From: Phycisphaerae bacterium | Lineage (GTDB): Bacteria > Planctomycetota > Phycisphaerae > UBA1845 | Reading direction: 5' to 3' | Length of the DNA stretch: 64,000 nt | Assembly: GCA_022072505.1 (NCBI GenBank) | Contig: JAJVHU010000007.1 | Location: 109,959 to 173,958, forward strand | Part shown: positions 53,212 to 61,392 of the stretch, piece by piece | Layout: every line of letters starts with the position of its first letter | Numbering within the stretch: the first letter of the stretch is position 1 | The notes under the pieces: model-generated | Seen by the model: the letters and a program-made list of their open reading frames with translations, nothing else | Database searches by the model: none | Told to the model about the DNA's origin: nothing | Made by a program: the position numbers and the translations under genes

Positions 53212-53538
53212 ATGCCCGCCTGGCTCGACAACTGGCGCACGCGCCATCGCCACCCCGTCTCGCTCGCGCTGCATCTGCTGGCGATTCCGATGCTCCCGGT
53301 CGCCGGCGGGCTTGTCATTGTGCAGTGGATCGACGGAGCGTGGTCGTTGTGGTGGAGGCCCGCCGGGCTCTTCGTCCTCAGCTACCTCCTGCAGTGGGTC
53401 GGTCACCGTCTCGAAGGCAACGACATGGGCGAGGTCATTCTGATCAAGAAGCTCCTCGGCCGGCCTTATGTCGCCGTCTCGCCGCGTTTCTCCGATGCGG
53501 ACGCGAGGCGTCGCTCGGACGGCGCTTTGACCCCGTAA
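53212..53538 (+). CDS. Mpo1-like (DUF962) membrane protein
   Basis: 108 aa with two TM segments. The start RTRHRHPVSLALHLLAIPML and YLLQWVGHRLEGNDMGE match the DUF962/Mpo1 signature, in which conserved His residues (here in HRHP, LHLL and GHRLEGN) bind metal. The yeast member is a 2-hydroxy fatty acid dioxygenase; bacterial ones are largely untested. GAGGGG precedes the ATG at 53212. The 3' end overlaps the convergent phage-like gene by 73 bp. Confidence 0.85.
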   Translation: MPAWLDNWRTRHRHPVSLALHLLAIPMLPVAGGLVIVQWIDGAWSLWWRPAGLFVLSYLLQWVGHRLEGNDMGEVILIKKLLGRPYVAVSPRFSDADARRRSDGALTP

Positions 53539-53936
53539 ATGTCCCGGATCATGCGGGCGAACCGCGACTCTCGATCGGTCTCGTCCGCCGCGCGGGAGCC
53601 GCGTTTTGACCCGCTCCCGGCGGCCTTGCGCGACGATCCGCGCTGACTTCGTTCCCGCTCCGCCAGCGCCTTCGCCAGGGCGACGACTTCCGCTGTCGTC
53701 AGCGACTCCTGATCCACCGCCAGCCGCTCGTAGATCAGTCCCGCCAGCATCCAGTACGCCCGCCGCGACCACGCCGAAGGACGGCACTGGTCCAGCCCGC
53801 CGAACCCCTCCTCCAGAATCCGCGCCACGCACACCTGCCGCGTCCGCCGGTCCCGAGCCGCCGCCGCATCCCCCGCAGGCGTCGCCGAGGTGCGATCGTC
53901 GCAGGTCTTCGCGCTTTTATGTTTCCGCCGCGTCAT
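53466..53936 (-). CDS. hypothetical protein, possible phage small-terminase-like remnant
   Basis: 156 aa, basic. A middle RRTRQVCVARILEEGFGGLD and SAWSRRAYWMLAGLIYERLA lead to VDQESLTTAEVVALAKALAERERSQRG, which resembles the C-terminal helix of DUF3486-type (Mu gp27-like) proteins. The usual N-terminal helix-turn-helix is not evident. The start overlaps the upstream gene by 4 bp (ATGA), so they are translationally coupled. The assignment is weak; what is certain is a small coupled gene of non-housekeeping character. Confidence 0.55.
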   Translation of the reverse strand: MTRRKHKSAKTCDDRTSATPAGDAAAARDRRTRQVCVARILEEGFGGLDQCRPSAWSRRAYWMLAGLIYERLAVDQESLTTAEVVALAKALAERERSQRGSSRKAAGSGSKRGSRAADETDRESRFARMIRDIYGVKAPSERRLASASEKRGETAT

Positions 53937-54256
53937 GCGCCTTCATCCAGCGCCGGATCGGTGATGCAGTGATCCGCGACTTCGATCCCCTTCGTTGTCA
54001 GCCGGAACCACCGCCGGCGGCACGGCGTCAATCGCGCGTCGCTCTCCGTGTCCGCCACCACCCGCGCCAGGTATCCCTTCTCCGCAAGATAGTGCAGGTC
54101 ACGCTTCAGGTGGTCGAACTCCAGCGACGGAAACACCGCCAGCAGGCTCCGCAGCACCTGCTCCGCCTGCATCGCCGCCGGATACACCATCTTCAGCGCC
54201 ACGAGAATCTCGTTGCGAATCTGCTTGATTTCCCGCGGTGTCCGCCCGTTTGCCAT
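53933..54256 (-). CDS. small winged-helix protein (phage-like)
   Basis: 107 aa from the ATG at 54256 (MANGRTPREIKQIRNEILVA). It contains LRSLLAVFPSLEFDHLKRDLHYLAEKGYL and RRWFRLTTKGIEVADHCI, the layout of a winged helix in which 'L.YL.EKGYL' is the recognition region and 'LT.KG...A' the wing. Mu-like phages carry a small wHTH protein (VpaChn25_0724-like) at the corresponding place, between a TM/coiled-coil gene and the small terminase gene. Sits 16 bp after the stop of the upstream gene and overlaps the next by 4 bp. Confidence 0.65.
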   Translation of the reverse strand: MANGRTPREIKQIRNEILVALKMVYPAAMQAEQVLRSLLAVFPSLEFDHLKRDLHYLAEKGYLARVVADTESDARLTPCRRRWFRLTTKGIEVADHCITDPALDEGA

Positions 54257-54272
54257 CGTCCTGCCCCCGCCT

Positions 54273-54623
54273 TCACGCGCCCGCCGCCGGCTCCGTGCCG
54301 CCACCCTCGCCGCACGAACCCTCCGCTCGCCCCCGCGCCGCGATCGTCGCACGAAGTCGGATCGTTTCGCCCTGGACGCCCTCCACCTGACGGCGCGCCG
54401 ACATCGACTCGCGCAGCCACTCCTCCTTCGTCGCGTACGTGCGCTCGATCTCCCGCGCCGTCCGCGCCAGCCTCCGGACTTCCTGCTCGAGCAACTCGAC
54501 CCGCCGCAGCGTCTCGGCGTGCTGCTGAAGCTGATGCTCCCGCATCGATCGCAGGTAGAACACGATGACGCTCATCAGCGCCGCCGCCACCGGAGTCACC
54601 ACGCTTGACAGGCTCTCGCTCAA
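54273..54623 (-). CDS. small TM plus coiled-coil protein (phage DUF2730-like)
   Basis: 116 aa. One N-terminal TM (VVTPVAAALMSVIVFYLRSM) then a coiled coil (HQLQQHAETLRRVELLEQEVRRLARTAREI), then a tail of low complexity. This is the architecture of Mu gp26/DUF2730 proteins and of some holin-like proteins. First gene of a three-gene minus-strand unit. No portal, large terminase or tail gene is present in the window. Confidence 0.6.
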   Translation of the reverse strand: MSESLSSVVTPVAAALMSVIVFYLRSMREHQLQQHAETLRRVELLEQEVRRLARTAREIERTYATKEEWLRESMSARRQVEGVQGETIRLRATIAARGRAEGSCGEGGGTEPAAGA

Positions 54624-54805
54624 CGCCGATGCCCCTCCGGATTCCGCGCGCCGCCGCCGTCCCCGGCGCGGCGCCCCCTCGAATCCGCCGCCCTCACAAC
54701 GCGCGGCGCGATCCGCCGCCCCGCCGCGCTCGTCGCCCCAGCCTCCCCCTCACGAAAGGCGAACCTCGCTGGACGTACCCCGCTCCCGCCGGTATATCCG
54801 CGCGC

Positions 54806-56998
54806 ATGAACGATCCCGCGACCCGCATCCCGACCGCCCTGACCGACGGCCTCACCGCGCCGCAGTGCGAGGCCGTCCTTCACCGCGACGGTCCGCTGCT
54901 CGTGCTCGCCGCCGCCGGAAGCGGAAAGACTCGCGTCATCACCCGGCGCGCCGCCGCTCTCGTTCTCGCCGCGGACGCCCCGATCGAAGTGCTCGCGATG
55001 ACCTTCACGAACAAGGCCGCGGATGAGATGTCCCAGCGCCTCGCCGCCCTCGGCGTCGACGCCTCCGTCACCGCCTGCACCTTTCACAGCTTCGGCGCTC
55101 GCCTCCTGCGCGTTTACGCCGCCGTCGCCGATCTCGAACCCAACTTCACGATCCTCGACCGCGACGACCGCCGGAAAACCGTCGCCGCCGCCGTCGAGTC
55201 CGCCGGACTGTCGCTCACGCACCTGCCCGCCGCCGCCGTCGAGCAGCACATCAGCCGCGCCAAGAACGCGATGATCGGCGTCGACGCCTTCGCCGCCTCC
55301 TCCGGCGACTTCCAGCATGACCAGATCGCCCGCGTCTACCGCGTCTACGAGGCGCGGCTCGCCGAGTGCAACGCCCTCGACTTCGACGATCTGCTCCTCC
55401 GCGTCGCCCGCCTCCTCGACGAAGACGAAGACCTGCGCGACCGCCTCGAACGCCGCTACCCCTACGTCCTCGTCGATGAGTATCAGGACACCAACGCCGC
55501 CCAGTACCGCATCGCCCGGCTGCTCACGCGCTCCCGACACAACCTTTGCGCCACCGGCGATCCCGATCAGTCGATCTACGCCTGGCGCGGCGCCGACCTC
55601 GGCAACATCCTCTCCTTTGAACGTGACTTCCCCGATGCACGCGTCGTCCGCCTCGAGCGCAATTACCGCTCCTCGAAGCGCATCCTTGCCGCCGCCGGCG
55701 CGGTCATCGCCGCCAGCCGCACCCGCCCCGACAAGGCGCTCTGGACGCACAATCCCGACGGAGACCCCGTCCGCGTCGTCGAACATGACGACGCCTCGGG
55801 CGAAGCGGACTGGATCGCGGAGGAGGTCGCGGCACGCGTCGCCGCCGGCGCACGCCCCTGCGACGTCGCGATCCTTTACCGGATGAACGCTCAAAGCCGG
55901 GCGATCGAGGAGGCCCTGCTCCGCGCGGGCGTCGCCTACCAGATCGCCCGCGGCGTCGAGTTCTACGCCCGCAAGGAGATCAAGGACGTCCTCGCCTACC
56001 TGCGCCTCCTGCTGAACCCGCGCGACGAGCAGGCGCTGCTCCGCGCGATCAACACCCCCGCGCGCGGCATCGGCGACACGACCCTCCGCCGCCTCGAGGA
56101 CGAGGCCCGCGCCCGCGCAGTGTCGCTCGCCGCGTTTGTCCTCGCGGAGGACGCCGACTTCGCGGCCGTCGGGCGCGCCGCCTTGCGCGTCCGAGAGTTC
56201 GCCGAGATGATGCGGTCTCTCGCCGATCTCGCCGACGCATCCCCCAGCCACGGCGTCGATCAGGTGCTGCGACGCACCGGGCTGGCGGCGCTTTATCTCG
56301 GCGAAGATCGCGAAGACGCCTCCGCCGCCGACAATGTCCGCGAGCTGCAAAGCGCCGCCGCGGATTTCGAACGCCGAAGACCCGCCGCCACCCTGCGGGA
56401 CTGGCTTGAGTACGCCAGCCTGGTCGGCGACGTGGACGCCCTCCGCGACGAAGCCGGATGCGTCACGCTGATGACGCTCCACGCCGTCAAGGGGCTTGAG
56501 TTTCCGGAAGTCTACATCACCGGGCTGGAGGACGGCGTCCTTCCGCTCCGTCGCGAAGCGCCGGGTTCATTTCAGACGGACGAGGAGGAGGAACGCCGCT
56601 TGTTCTTCGTCGGCATGACCCGCGCGATGCAGCGCCTGACGATCACCTGGGCGAAGCATCGCATGTTGCAGGGGCGATCCGAACGCCGCAACCGCTCGCC
56701 TTTCCTCGCCGACCTGCCGCGCGATCGCGCCGACTGGATTCGCGCCGCCGACGACGACGACGCGCGACCGGATTTCGGCGAGCTGCCGCCGGACGTCGAG
56801 CACTGGTCCGTCGGAACGCTCGTTCGCGAGCCGCGCCTCGGGCTCGGCCGCATTGACGCCCTCGCCCGCTTCGGCCGGCACACCAACGTGACCGTCACCT
56901 TCCGCGACGGCGTCCGGCGAACGCTCATCCTCGAATTCGCCGACCTCACCCGCGTGGACCCGTATGACCTCGGCGACCCGGATGATGACGACGGATGA
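54806..56998 (+). CDS. pcrA: UvrD/PcrA-type superfamily 1A DNA helicase
   Basis: 730 aa from the ATG at 54806 (MNDPATRIPTALTDGL). 3'-5' helicase acting in repair and replication restart. Motifs: I LVLAAAGSGKTRVITRRA, Ia AMTFTNKAADEM, II VLVDEYQDTNAAQYR, III CATGDPDQSIYAWRGAD, IV RLERNYRSSKRI, V VTLMTLHAVKGLEFPEVYIT, VI RRLFFVGMTRAMQRL. A C-terminal Tudor-like module (VGTLVREPRLGLGRIDALAR...VTVTFRDG) links it to PcrA. It is divergent from the phage-like genes; which of the uvrD, pcrA and rep names applies is uncertain. Confidence 0.94.
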   Translation: MNDPATRIPTALTDGLTAPQCEAVLHRDGPLLVLAAAGSGKTRVITRRAAALVLAADAPIEVLAMTFTNKAADEMSQRLAALGVDASVTACTFHSFGARLLRVYAAVADLEPNFTILDRDDRRKTVAAAVESAGLSLTHLPAAAVEQHISRAKNAMIGVDAFAASSGDFQHDQIARVYRVYEARLAECNALDFDDLLLRVARLLDEDEDLRDRLERRYPYVLVDEYQDTNAAQYRIARLLTRSRHNLCATGDPDQSIYAWRGADLGNILSFERDFPDARVVRLERNYRSSKRILAAAGAVIAASRTRPDKALWTHNPDGDPVRVVEHDDASGEADWIAEEVAARVAAGARPCDVAILYRMNAQSRAIEEALLRAGVAYQIARGVEFYARKEIKDVLAYLRLLLNPRDEQALLRAINTPARGIGDTTLRRLEDEARARAVSLAAFVLAEDADFAAVGRAALRVREFAEMMRSLADLADASPSHGVDQVLRRTGLAALYLGEDREDASAADNVRELQSAAADFERRRPAATLRDWLEYASLVGDVDALRDEAGCVTLMTLHAVKGLEFPEVYITGLEDGVLPLRREAPGSFQTDEEEERRLFFVGMTRAMQRLTITWAKHRMLQGRSERRNRSPFLADLPRDRADWIRAADDDDARPDFGELPPDVEHWSVGTLVREPRLGLGRIDALARFGRHTNVTVTFRDGVRRTLILEFADLTRVDPYDLGDPDDDDG

Positions 56999-57019
56999 AC
57001 GCCGCGCGACCGCGCAGGA

Positions 57020-58495
57020 TTACAACAAATCCCGCAGTCGCCGCTTCAGGATCTTCCCCGTCGGACCGACCGGCAACTCGTGCGAAATGCGAATTTGCCG
57101 CGGAACCTTGAAACCCCCCAGCGACTGCCGCGCGAAATGACGAAGCTCCGTCTCCGTCGGCGCCTTCCCCTCCGCACAAAGAACGAACGCCGCCGGAACC
57201 TCCCCGCGCGACTCATCCGGCACGCCGATCACCGCCGCCTGAAGCACCCCGGGATGCTGCTCCAGCACCGCCTCGATCTCGCGCGGGTACACGTTCTCGC
57301 CGCTGACGATCAGCATCTCCTTTAACCGGCCCGTAATCGTCAGATATCCGTCGTCGTCGAGACGCCCCATGTCGCCCGTGTGAAACCACCCCTCCCCGTC
57401 GATCACCCGCGACGTCTCTTCCGGATTCCGGAAATACCCCTTCATCACGCCCGGACCCCGCACCAGAATCTCCCCGTCCGCTCCAGCCCCCAGCGCCGCT
57501 CCGTCCGAACCCGCGATCCGAACCTCCACGTTCGGAATCGGGCGACCCACCGTTCCGTCCTTCGTCGCCTCCAGCGTGCAGACCGAGAGCACCGGCGACG
57601 TCTCCGTCAGCCCGTATCCCTGGCGGAGCTTCACCCCGAAGCGCTCCTCGAACCCCCGCGCGACCGCTTCCGGCAGCGGCTCTCCGCCGCTCATCGCGAT
57701 CCGCACCGTCTTGAACGTCTCGCGCGACACGCTCTTGAGTTTCAGGATCGCCGCGTACATGCTCGGGATCGCCACCATCAACGTGACGCCCTTCGCCGCG
57801 ATCGTCTTCACCACCTCCACCGCATGAAACCGCGGCAAGGCGTACACCGTCGCCTTCAAAAACACCGGTAGCAGCACGCACGCCGTCAGTCCGAACACGT
57901 GAAACGGCGGCAACACGTTCAGGAAGCGGTTCTCCCCGTCCAGCGCCGACGCCAGCGCCTGCCGCGCATCCACGCAATTGCTCACCAGGTTTCCGTAAGT
58001 GAGCGGCACGCCCTTCGGTTTCGCCGTCGTCCCGGACGTGTAAAGGATGACCGCGACGTCGTCCGCCTGCGTCACGGGCGCTTTCGCGGGCCGCCCCAGC
58101 AGCTTGAACAGCGCCCGACGCCGCAGCGACAGGTCTTCCAGGAACAGTGGCTTGGCCGAAATCTCGCTCGCCGTCTTCTCGAAATGCCGGATCGTCAACA
58201 CGGACTCGATCCCCGCATCCGCGATGATCGTCTCAAGCTCCTCTGCGTTCAGCAGCAGATTCAGCGGGATCGGAACCCGCCCCGCCCACTGCGCTCCGAA
58301 GAACGTCGCCGCGAATGCGCCGCTCGCCGGAAGCAGGATCCCCACCCGGTCCCCCGTCGTCCGCCGCTCGATCACGTCGCGCATCACTCCCGCCAGCGCC
58401 GTCACCTGCTTGTACGTCAGCGACCGGAACGTATCATCGACCGCCGTGACGTGTCCGGCATGTTCGTACGCTTCAAGGAGTCGGTTGACCAGCAT
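57020..58495 (-). CDS. AMP-forming acyl-CoA/acyl-acyl carrier ligase
   Basis: 491 aa. ANL-superfamily enzyme that activates a carboxylic acid as acyl-AMP and passes it to a thiol. Core motifs: VILYTSGTTAKPKGVPLTYGN (P-loop-like A3), LPPFHVFGLTACVL, MSGGEPLPEAV, QGYGLTETSPVLS (A5), GWFHTGDMGRLDDDGYL (A7), GRLKEMLIVSGENVYPREIE (A8) and the catalytic Lys in PTGKILKRRL (A10). Resembles the acyl-ACP/long-chain acyl ligase portion of Aas enzymes; the chain length cannot be told. Convergent with pcrA (21-bp gap). Confidence 0.92.
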   Translation of the reverse strand: MLVNRLLEAYEHAGHVTAVDDTFRSLTYKQVTALAGVMRDVIERRTTGDRVGILLPASGAFAATFFGAQWAGRVPIPLNLLLNAEELETIIADAGIESVLTIRHFEKTASEISAKPLFLEDLSLRRRALFKLLGRPAKAPVTQADDVAVILYTSGTTAKPKGVPLTYGNLVSNCVDARQALASALDGENRFLNVLPPFHVFGLTACVLLPVFLKATVYALPRFHAVEVVKTIAAKGVTLMVAIPSMYAAILKLKSVSRETFKTVRIAMSGGEPLPEAVARGFEERFGVKLRQGYGLTETSPVLSVCTLEATKDGTVGRPIPNVEVRIAGSDGAALGAGADGEILVRGPGVMKGYFRNPEETSRVIDGEGWFHTGDMGRLDDDGYLTITGRLKEMLIVSGENVYPREIEAVLEQHPGVLQAAVIGVPDESRGEVPAAFVLCAEGKAPTETELRHFARQSLGGFKVPRQIRISHELPVGPTGKILKRRLRDLL

Positions 58496-58607
58496 CGGAG
58501 GTCACATTCTGAATTTGAGATCAACAGGTCGTCCACGAACGCCCCGCCCGCGTTCCTTCCCGCGCCGCGCCTTCGGGAATCCCGTCGGAGAGGCCCCTCT
58601 CGCGGTT

Positions 58608-59375
58608 ATGCGCCGCGCCGCTGCTTTTGCGATGACGTTCGCCGTCGTCTCGCTGGCCGGTTGCCGGGGGGGCGCCGACGGCGCGATCAGCCGAGCGACC
58701 GCCGCTCTGCGCCATCAGGACGCCGCCTCCGCATCGCGTGAGGTCGAATCCGCTCTCACCGGCGCGCGCAACGCGGACGACCGCGCCTCCGCCTACTATC
58801 TTCGGGCGCAAATCGCGTTGCAACAGGGGCGACAGAATGACGCCCGCGTCGATCTGCACGCCGCCCTCCTCGAGCGGCCCTCCAGGACGCTGGCCGCCCG
58901 AATTCGGGTTCAGATCGCCAACCTCGACTTCGACGCCGGCGCCTACGCCTCCGCCGCCCAGCGCTACGAAGAAGGTCTCGACGCCTTTCCGAAGACCCCG
59001 CAGAAGGACCGCGTCCTCCTGCAATACGCCGCCTCCCTTCAGCGCACCGGGCGCTTCCGCGACGGTGAGGACATCCTCCGCGCGGTCGTCGCCGAGTACC
59101 CCGGCACGCCTTCCGCCGCGCAGGCCGCTCGCAAGCTCGACTGGCGCCTCTCCACCTTCACCGTCCAGTGCGGCGCCTTCCGCGACGAGCGTTCCGCCCG
59201 CGCCCAGGTCTCCGACCTGCGCGCCAAGGGGCTTCCCGCCCGCGTCGTCCGCGCCCCGTCCGTCTCCGCCCTGCCCTGGGTCGTGCATTGCGGGCAGTTC
59301 CCCCGCTTCGCCGACGCCCAGCGCTGCCTCGCCGACGTCCGACGCCTCCACGCCGACGCCTTCATCATTCCCTGA
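58608..59375 (+). CDS. lipoprotein with TPR-like helices and C-terminal SPOR domain
   Basis: 255 aa from the ATG at 58608. Signal peptide with lipobox SLAGC (MRRAAAFAMTFAVVSLAGC). Residues 30-170 hold TPR-like repeats (YYLRAQIALQQGRQNDARVD; RYEEGLDAFPKTPQKDRVLL; LQRTGRFRDGEDILRAVVAE), and residues about 180-255 form a SPOR domain (FTVQCGAFRDERSARAQVSD; RVVRAPSVSALPWVVHCGQF). SPOR domains bind glycan strands lacking stem peptides at division sites. A role at the division septum or in the envelope is a fair inference. Upstream GGAGAGG is rather far (14 bases), so the exact start is unsure. Confidence 0.83.
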   Translation: MRRAAAFAMTFAVVSLAGCRGGADGAISRATAALRHQDAASASREVESALTGARNADDRASAYYLRAQIALQQGRQNDARVDLHAALLERPSRTLAARIRVQIANLDFDAGAYASAAQRYEEGLDAFPKTPQKDRVLLQYAASLQRTGRFRDGEDILRAVVAEYPGTPSAAQAARKLDWRLSTFTVQCGAFRDERSARAQVSDLRAKGLPARVVRAPSVSALPWVVHCGQFPRFADAQRCLADVRRLHADAFIIP

Positions 59376-59684
59376 GCGCAGGACAGCCCGGTTTCTTGTC
59401 CCTGTTTCTTAACCGAGCCGCGCCCGTAAGGAAGCGTTCTTCTTTCGCGGTCCCCCGAAAGTTGTGAAACATCGTCTCAGACCCGGCGGCGACGGACGCC
59501 GAGTGAATGTCGCCTGAGTGTGACGGTTGTGGTAAGAACCCGCATCGGCCGACCTGCGGAAAGCCTCGGGAATGCAGCAGCGGGAGGACGCTCGTCGGGA
59601 CGTCAAGGAACGTTAGCCAGGACCGCCCACAAAGGGCTTATGTCCCCGCTGGGCTCAGCAACGCGCCCGGCGCCTCGCCACGCA
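59376..59684. other. 309-bp gap with one dispersed repeat
   Basis: Contains the repeat AACCGAGCCGCGCCCGTAAG at 59411-59441, described separately. No supported frame, promoter or terminator was seen in the remainder. Confidence 0.5.
59411..59441 (+). repeat. dispersed intergenic repeat, copy 1
   Basis: Core CCGAGCCGCGCCCGT followed by AAGGAAGCGTTCTT. The second full copy is at 63872-63902; an 18-nt partial copy without the AGGAAGCG half lies at 6396-6413. All three are in gaps between genes. Confidence 0.75.
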
Positions 59685-60593
59685 TCACGCACCGGGCGCC
59701 CCCGCCGCCGGGTTCTCCGCCGCAGGTTTCGTTCGATGTGCCGCCAGAAACTCGCGGATCGCGCTCAGAAAATCCGGGTGAAACATCGCCTGCCCGTGAT
59801 CCGCGTTCGGAATCGTGACAACCTTGAGACCGGGCATCGCCGCGGCGAGGCGGTCCACGTCCATCTTCAACGGATCGTTCCCTCCGATGATCGCCAGGGC
59901 AGGAGTCTTGTTCGCTCGCACCAGCTTCTCGTCGACATCCAGCCCCTTGAAACCCCGGATGACCGCGGCGAGCGCCTTCGCGTCGTTCGACGACAGGATC
60001 ATCGCGTTGACCGCCGCGACCTGCTCAGCGGTCATCGGCGGCTGGTCCGCCGGTCGAAGCGCCTCCAGCAGCGGTCCGACGCCCTGACCGGCATCCAGCG
60101 ACGCCGCCAGCGCCTCAAGAAAGTCCTTCCCCGCGGGCTTTCCGTCCACCGGCCAGCCGTATCCCGCGGGGATCGCGCTGATGACGCGCCGCGGATGCGT
60201 GAGCATGACTTTGAGCGTAATCAGACCGCCCATCGAATACCCGACGATGTGCGCCTTCTCGATCTTCAGGTGGTCCAGCAGGCGGACGACGTCTTCGGCC
60301 ATCTTCGCGCCGTAAGCCTGCGGGTCGTGCGGCTTGTCGCTGCGCCCGTGACCGCGGCAGTCCAGCGCGATGACGCGGTACTCCAGCGACAGCGCCGGAA
60401 GAACGCGGTTGAGCGTCCACCCGAGGTCCGCGTTCCCGGTGAACCCGTGAATCAGGACGACGGGTTCGCCCTGTCCCTGATCGACGTAACGGATCCTCAC
60501 TCCGTCGGAATCAAAGAACCGATCTTCACCCCGCGCGCAGAACGTAAGAGCCGCCGACGCCGCAACCGCCGCAATCCACGGAATACGGAACAC
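59685..60593 (-). CDS. exported alpha/beta hydrolase
   Basis: 302 aa from a GTG at 60593 with GAGG about nine bases upstream. N-terminal signal peptide (FRIPWIAAVAASAALTFCA). Alpha/beta hydrolase core: VVLIHGFTGNADLGW (oxyanion HG), RVIALDCRGHGRSDKP, nucleophile elbow GYSMGG with Ser120, Asp in IIGGNDPLKMD and the final His in PNADHGQAMFHP. The longer reading frame in the ORF is antisense artefact. Substrate unknown; the closest general type is a C-C or ester hydrolase. The lipoprotein gene upstream (60653) lies on the same strand, 59 bp away. Confidence 0.9.
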   Translation of the reverse strand: MFRIPWIAAVAASAALTFCARGEDRFFDSDGVRIRYVDQGQGEPVVLIHGFTGNADLGWTLNRVLPALSLEYRVIALDCRGHGRSDKPHDPQAYGAKMAEDVVRLLDHLKIEKAHIVGYSMGGLITLKVMLTHPRRVISAIPAGYGWPVDGKPAGKDFLEALAASLDAGQGVGPLLEALRPADQPPMTAEQVAAVNAMILSSNDAKALAAVIRGFKGLDVDEKLVRANKTPALAIIGGNDPLKMDVDRLAAAMPGLKVVTIPNADHGQAMFHPDFLSAIREFLAAHRTKPAAENPAAGAPGA

Positions 60594-60652
60594 GAAAGAG
60601 CCCTCACTTTCCGCCGCCTCGCCGTCCGTCCTTCGCCGAGGGGATCTTACCC

Positions 60653-61225
60653 TCAGGGCACACGCATCAGAAAAAGCCCCTCGTGCCCGTCCCGCGGCTC
60701 GTTGCCCTTGCGGACCGCTTCGTGGAACGCATCCAACGCCTCCGTGGAGACCAGGTAATGCCGACCGCCCGCCGTCATCGGGGAGAACTCGCCCGCCAGG
60801 ATGACGTGCCCGGGCGAAAGCTCCAGCGCCAGCCGGATCCGCCCTTGTCCGGTCATCACGATCTCGCCGTCCACCGCCTCGCGAGCGCCCGGACAGTCCG
60901 CGGCGCATTTCGGACCGCTTTCCGCGTCCTTGCAGCAGGATCCCGCCTTGCCCGAGATCAGCACGTACCCGGATCGTGGCGCCAGAATCAACCGGTCGGA
61001 ATCCGGCCGCGCGGACAACACGTAGCGACCGGCCCACGCATGCGCCGATTCTCGTCCGATCTCCTCCTCGATCCGCGCGAGCCGCCCGGCGACGTTCGGA
61101 TCGGCGACGCGCCACAGCGACGCCGGCGACGGCGCCGACTCAACCCCGCGCGAGCCGCCCTGACGACACCCGGCGGTCAGCCCGAGCATGCACCCGACGA
61201 CCAGCAGTCCCGCACGCAAGGTCAT
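60653..61225 (-). CDS. predicted lipoprotein, unknown function
   Basis: 190 aa. Signal peptide and lipobox MTLRAGLLVVGCMLGLTAGC. The mature part is small with two Cys-rich spots (GKAGSCCKDAESGPKCAADCPGA), then IRLALELSPGHVILAGEFSP. Four or five closely spaced Cys may form disulfides or bind metal. No known family recognised. Probably co-transcribed with the hydrolase. Confidence 0.75.
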   Translation of the reverse strand: MTLRAGLLVVGCMLGLTAGCRQGGSRGVESAPSPASLWRVADPNVAGRLARIEEEIGRESAHAWAGRYVLSARPDSDRLILAPRSGYVLISGKAGSCCKDAESGPKCAADCPGAREAVDGEIVMTGQGRIRLALELSPGHVILAGEFSPMTAGGRHYLVSTEALDAFHEAVRKGNEPRDGHEGLFLMRVP

Positions 61226-61326
61226 GAATGCGCCCCCTGTGGTTGAGAACCCGGAAAAATCCCCGCGCGCACCCTAACACCGGGCGGCGAACCCGGCAAG
61301 CAGCTTCGGTTCGGCGGCGCACCCGT

Positions 61327-61332
61327 TATAAT
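61327..61332 (+). promoter_or_regulatory. perfect -10 box upstream of the choice-of-anchor-B gene
   Basis: TATAAT with a weak -35 (TTCGGT, 16 bases upstream). Transcription would start near 61339, immediately before a small hairpin CTCGCGG/CCGCGAG (about 61340-61357) in the leader of the gene at 61393. Confidence 0.55.
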
Positions 61333-61392
61333 GCAGGTCTCGCGGCACGCCGCGAGGGGGGCGGGTCGAAGGTCGTCGCGACGCGGAGCGGC

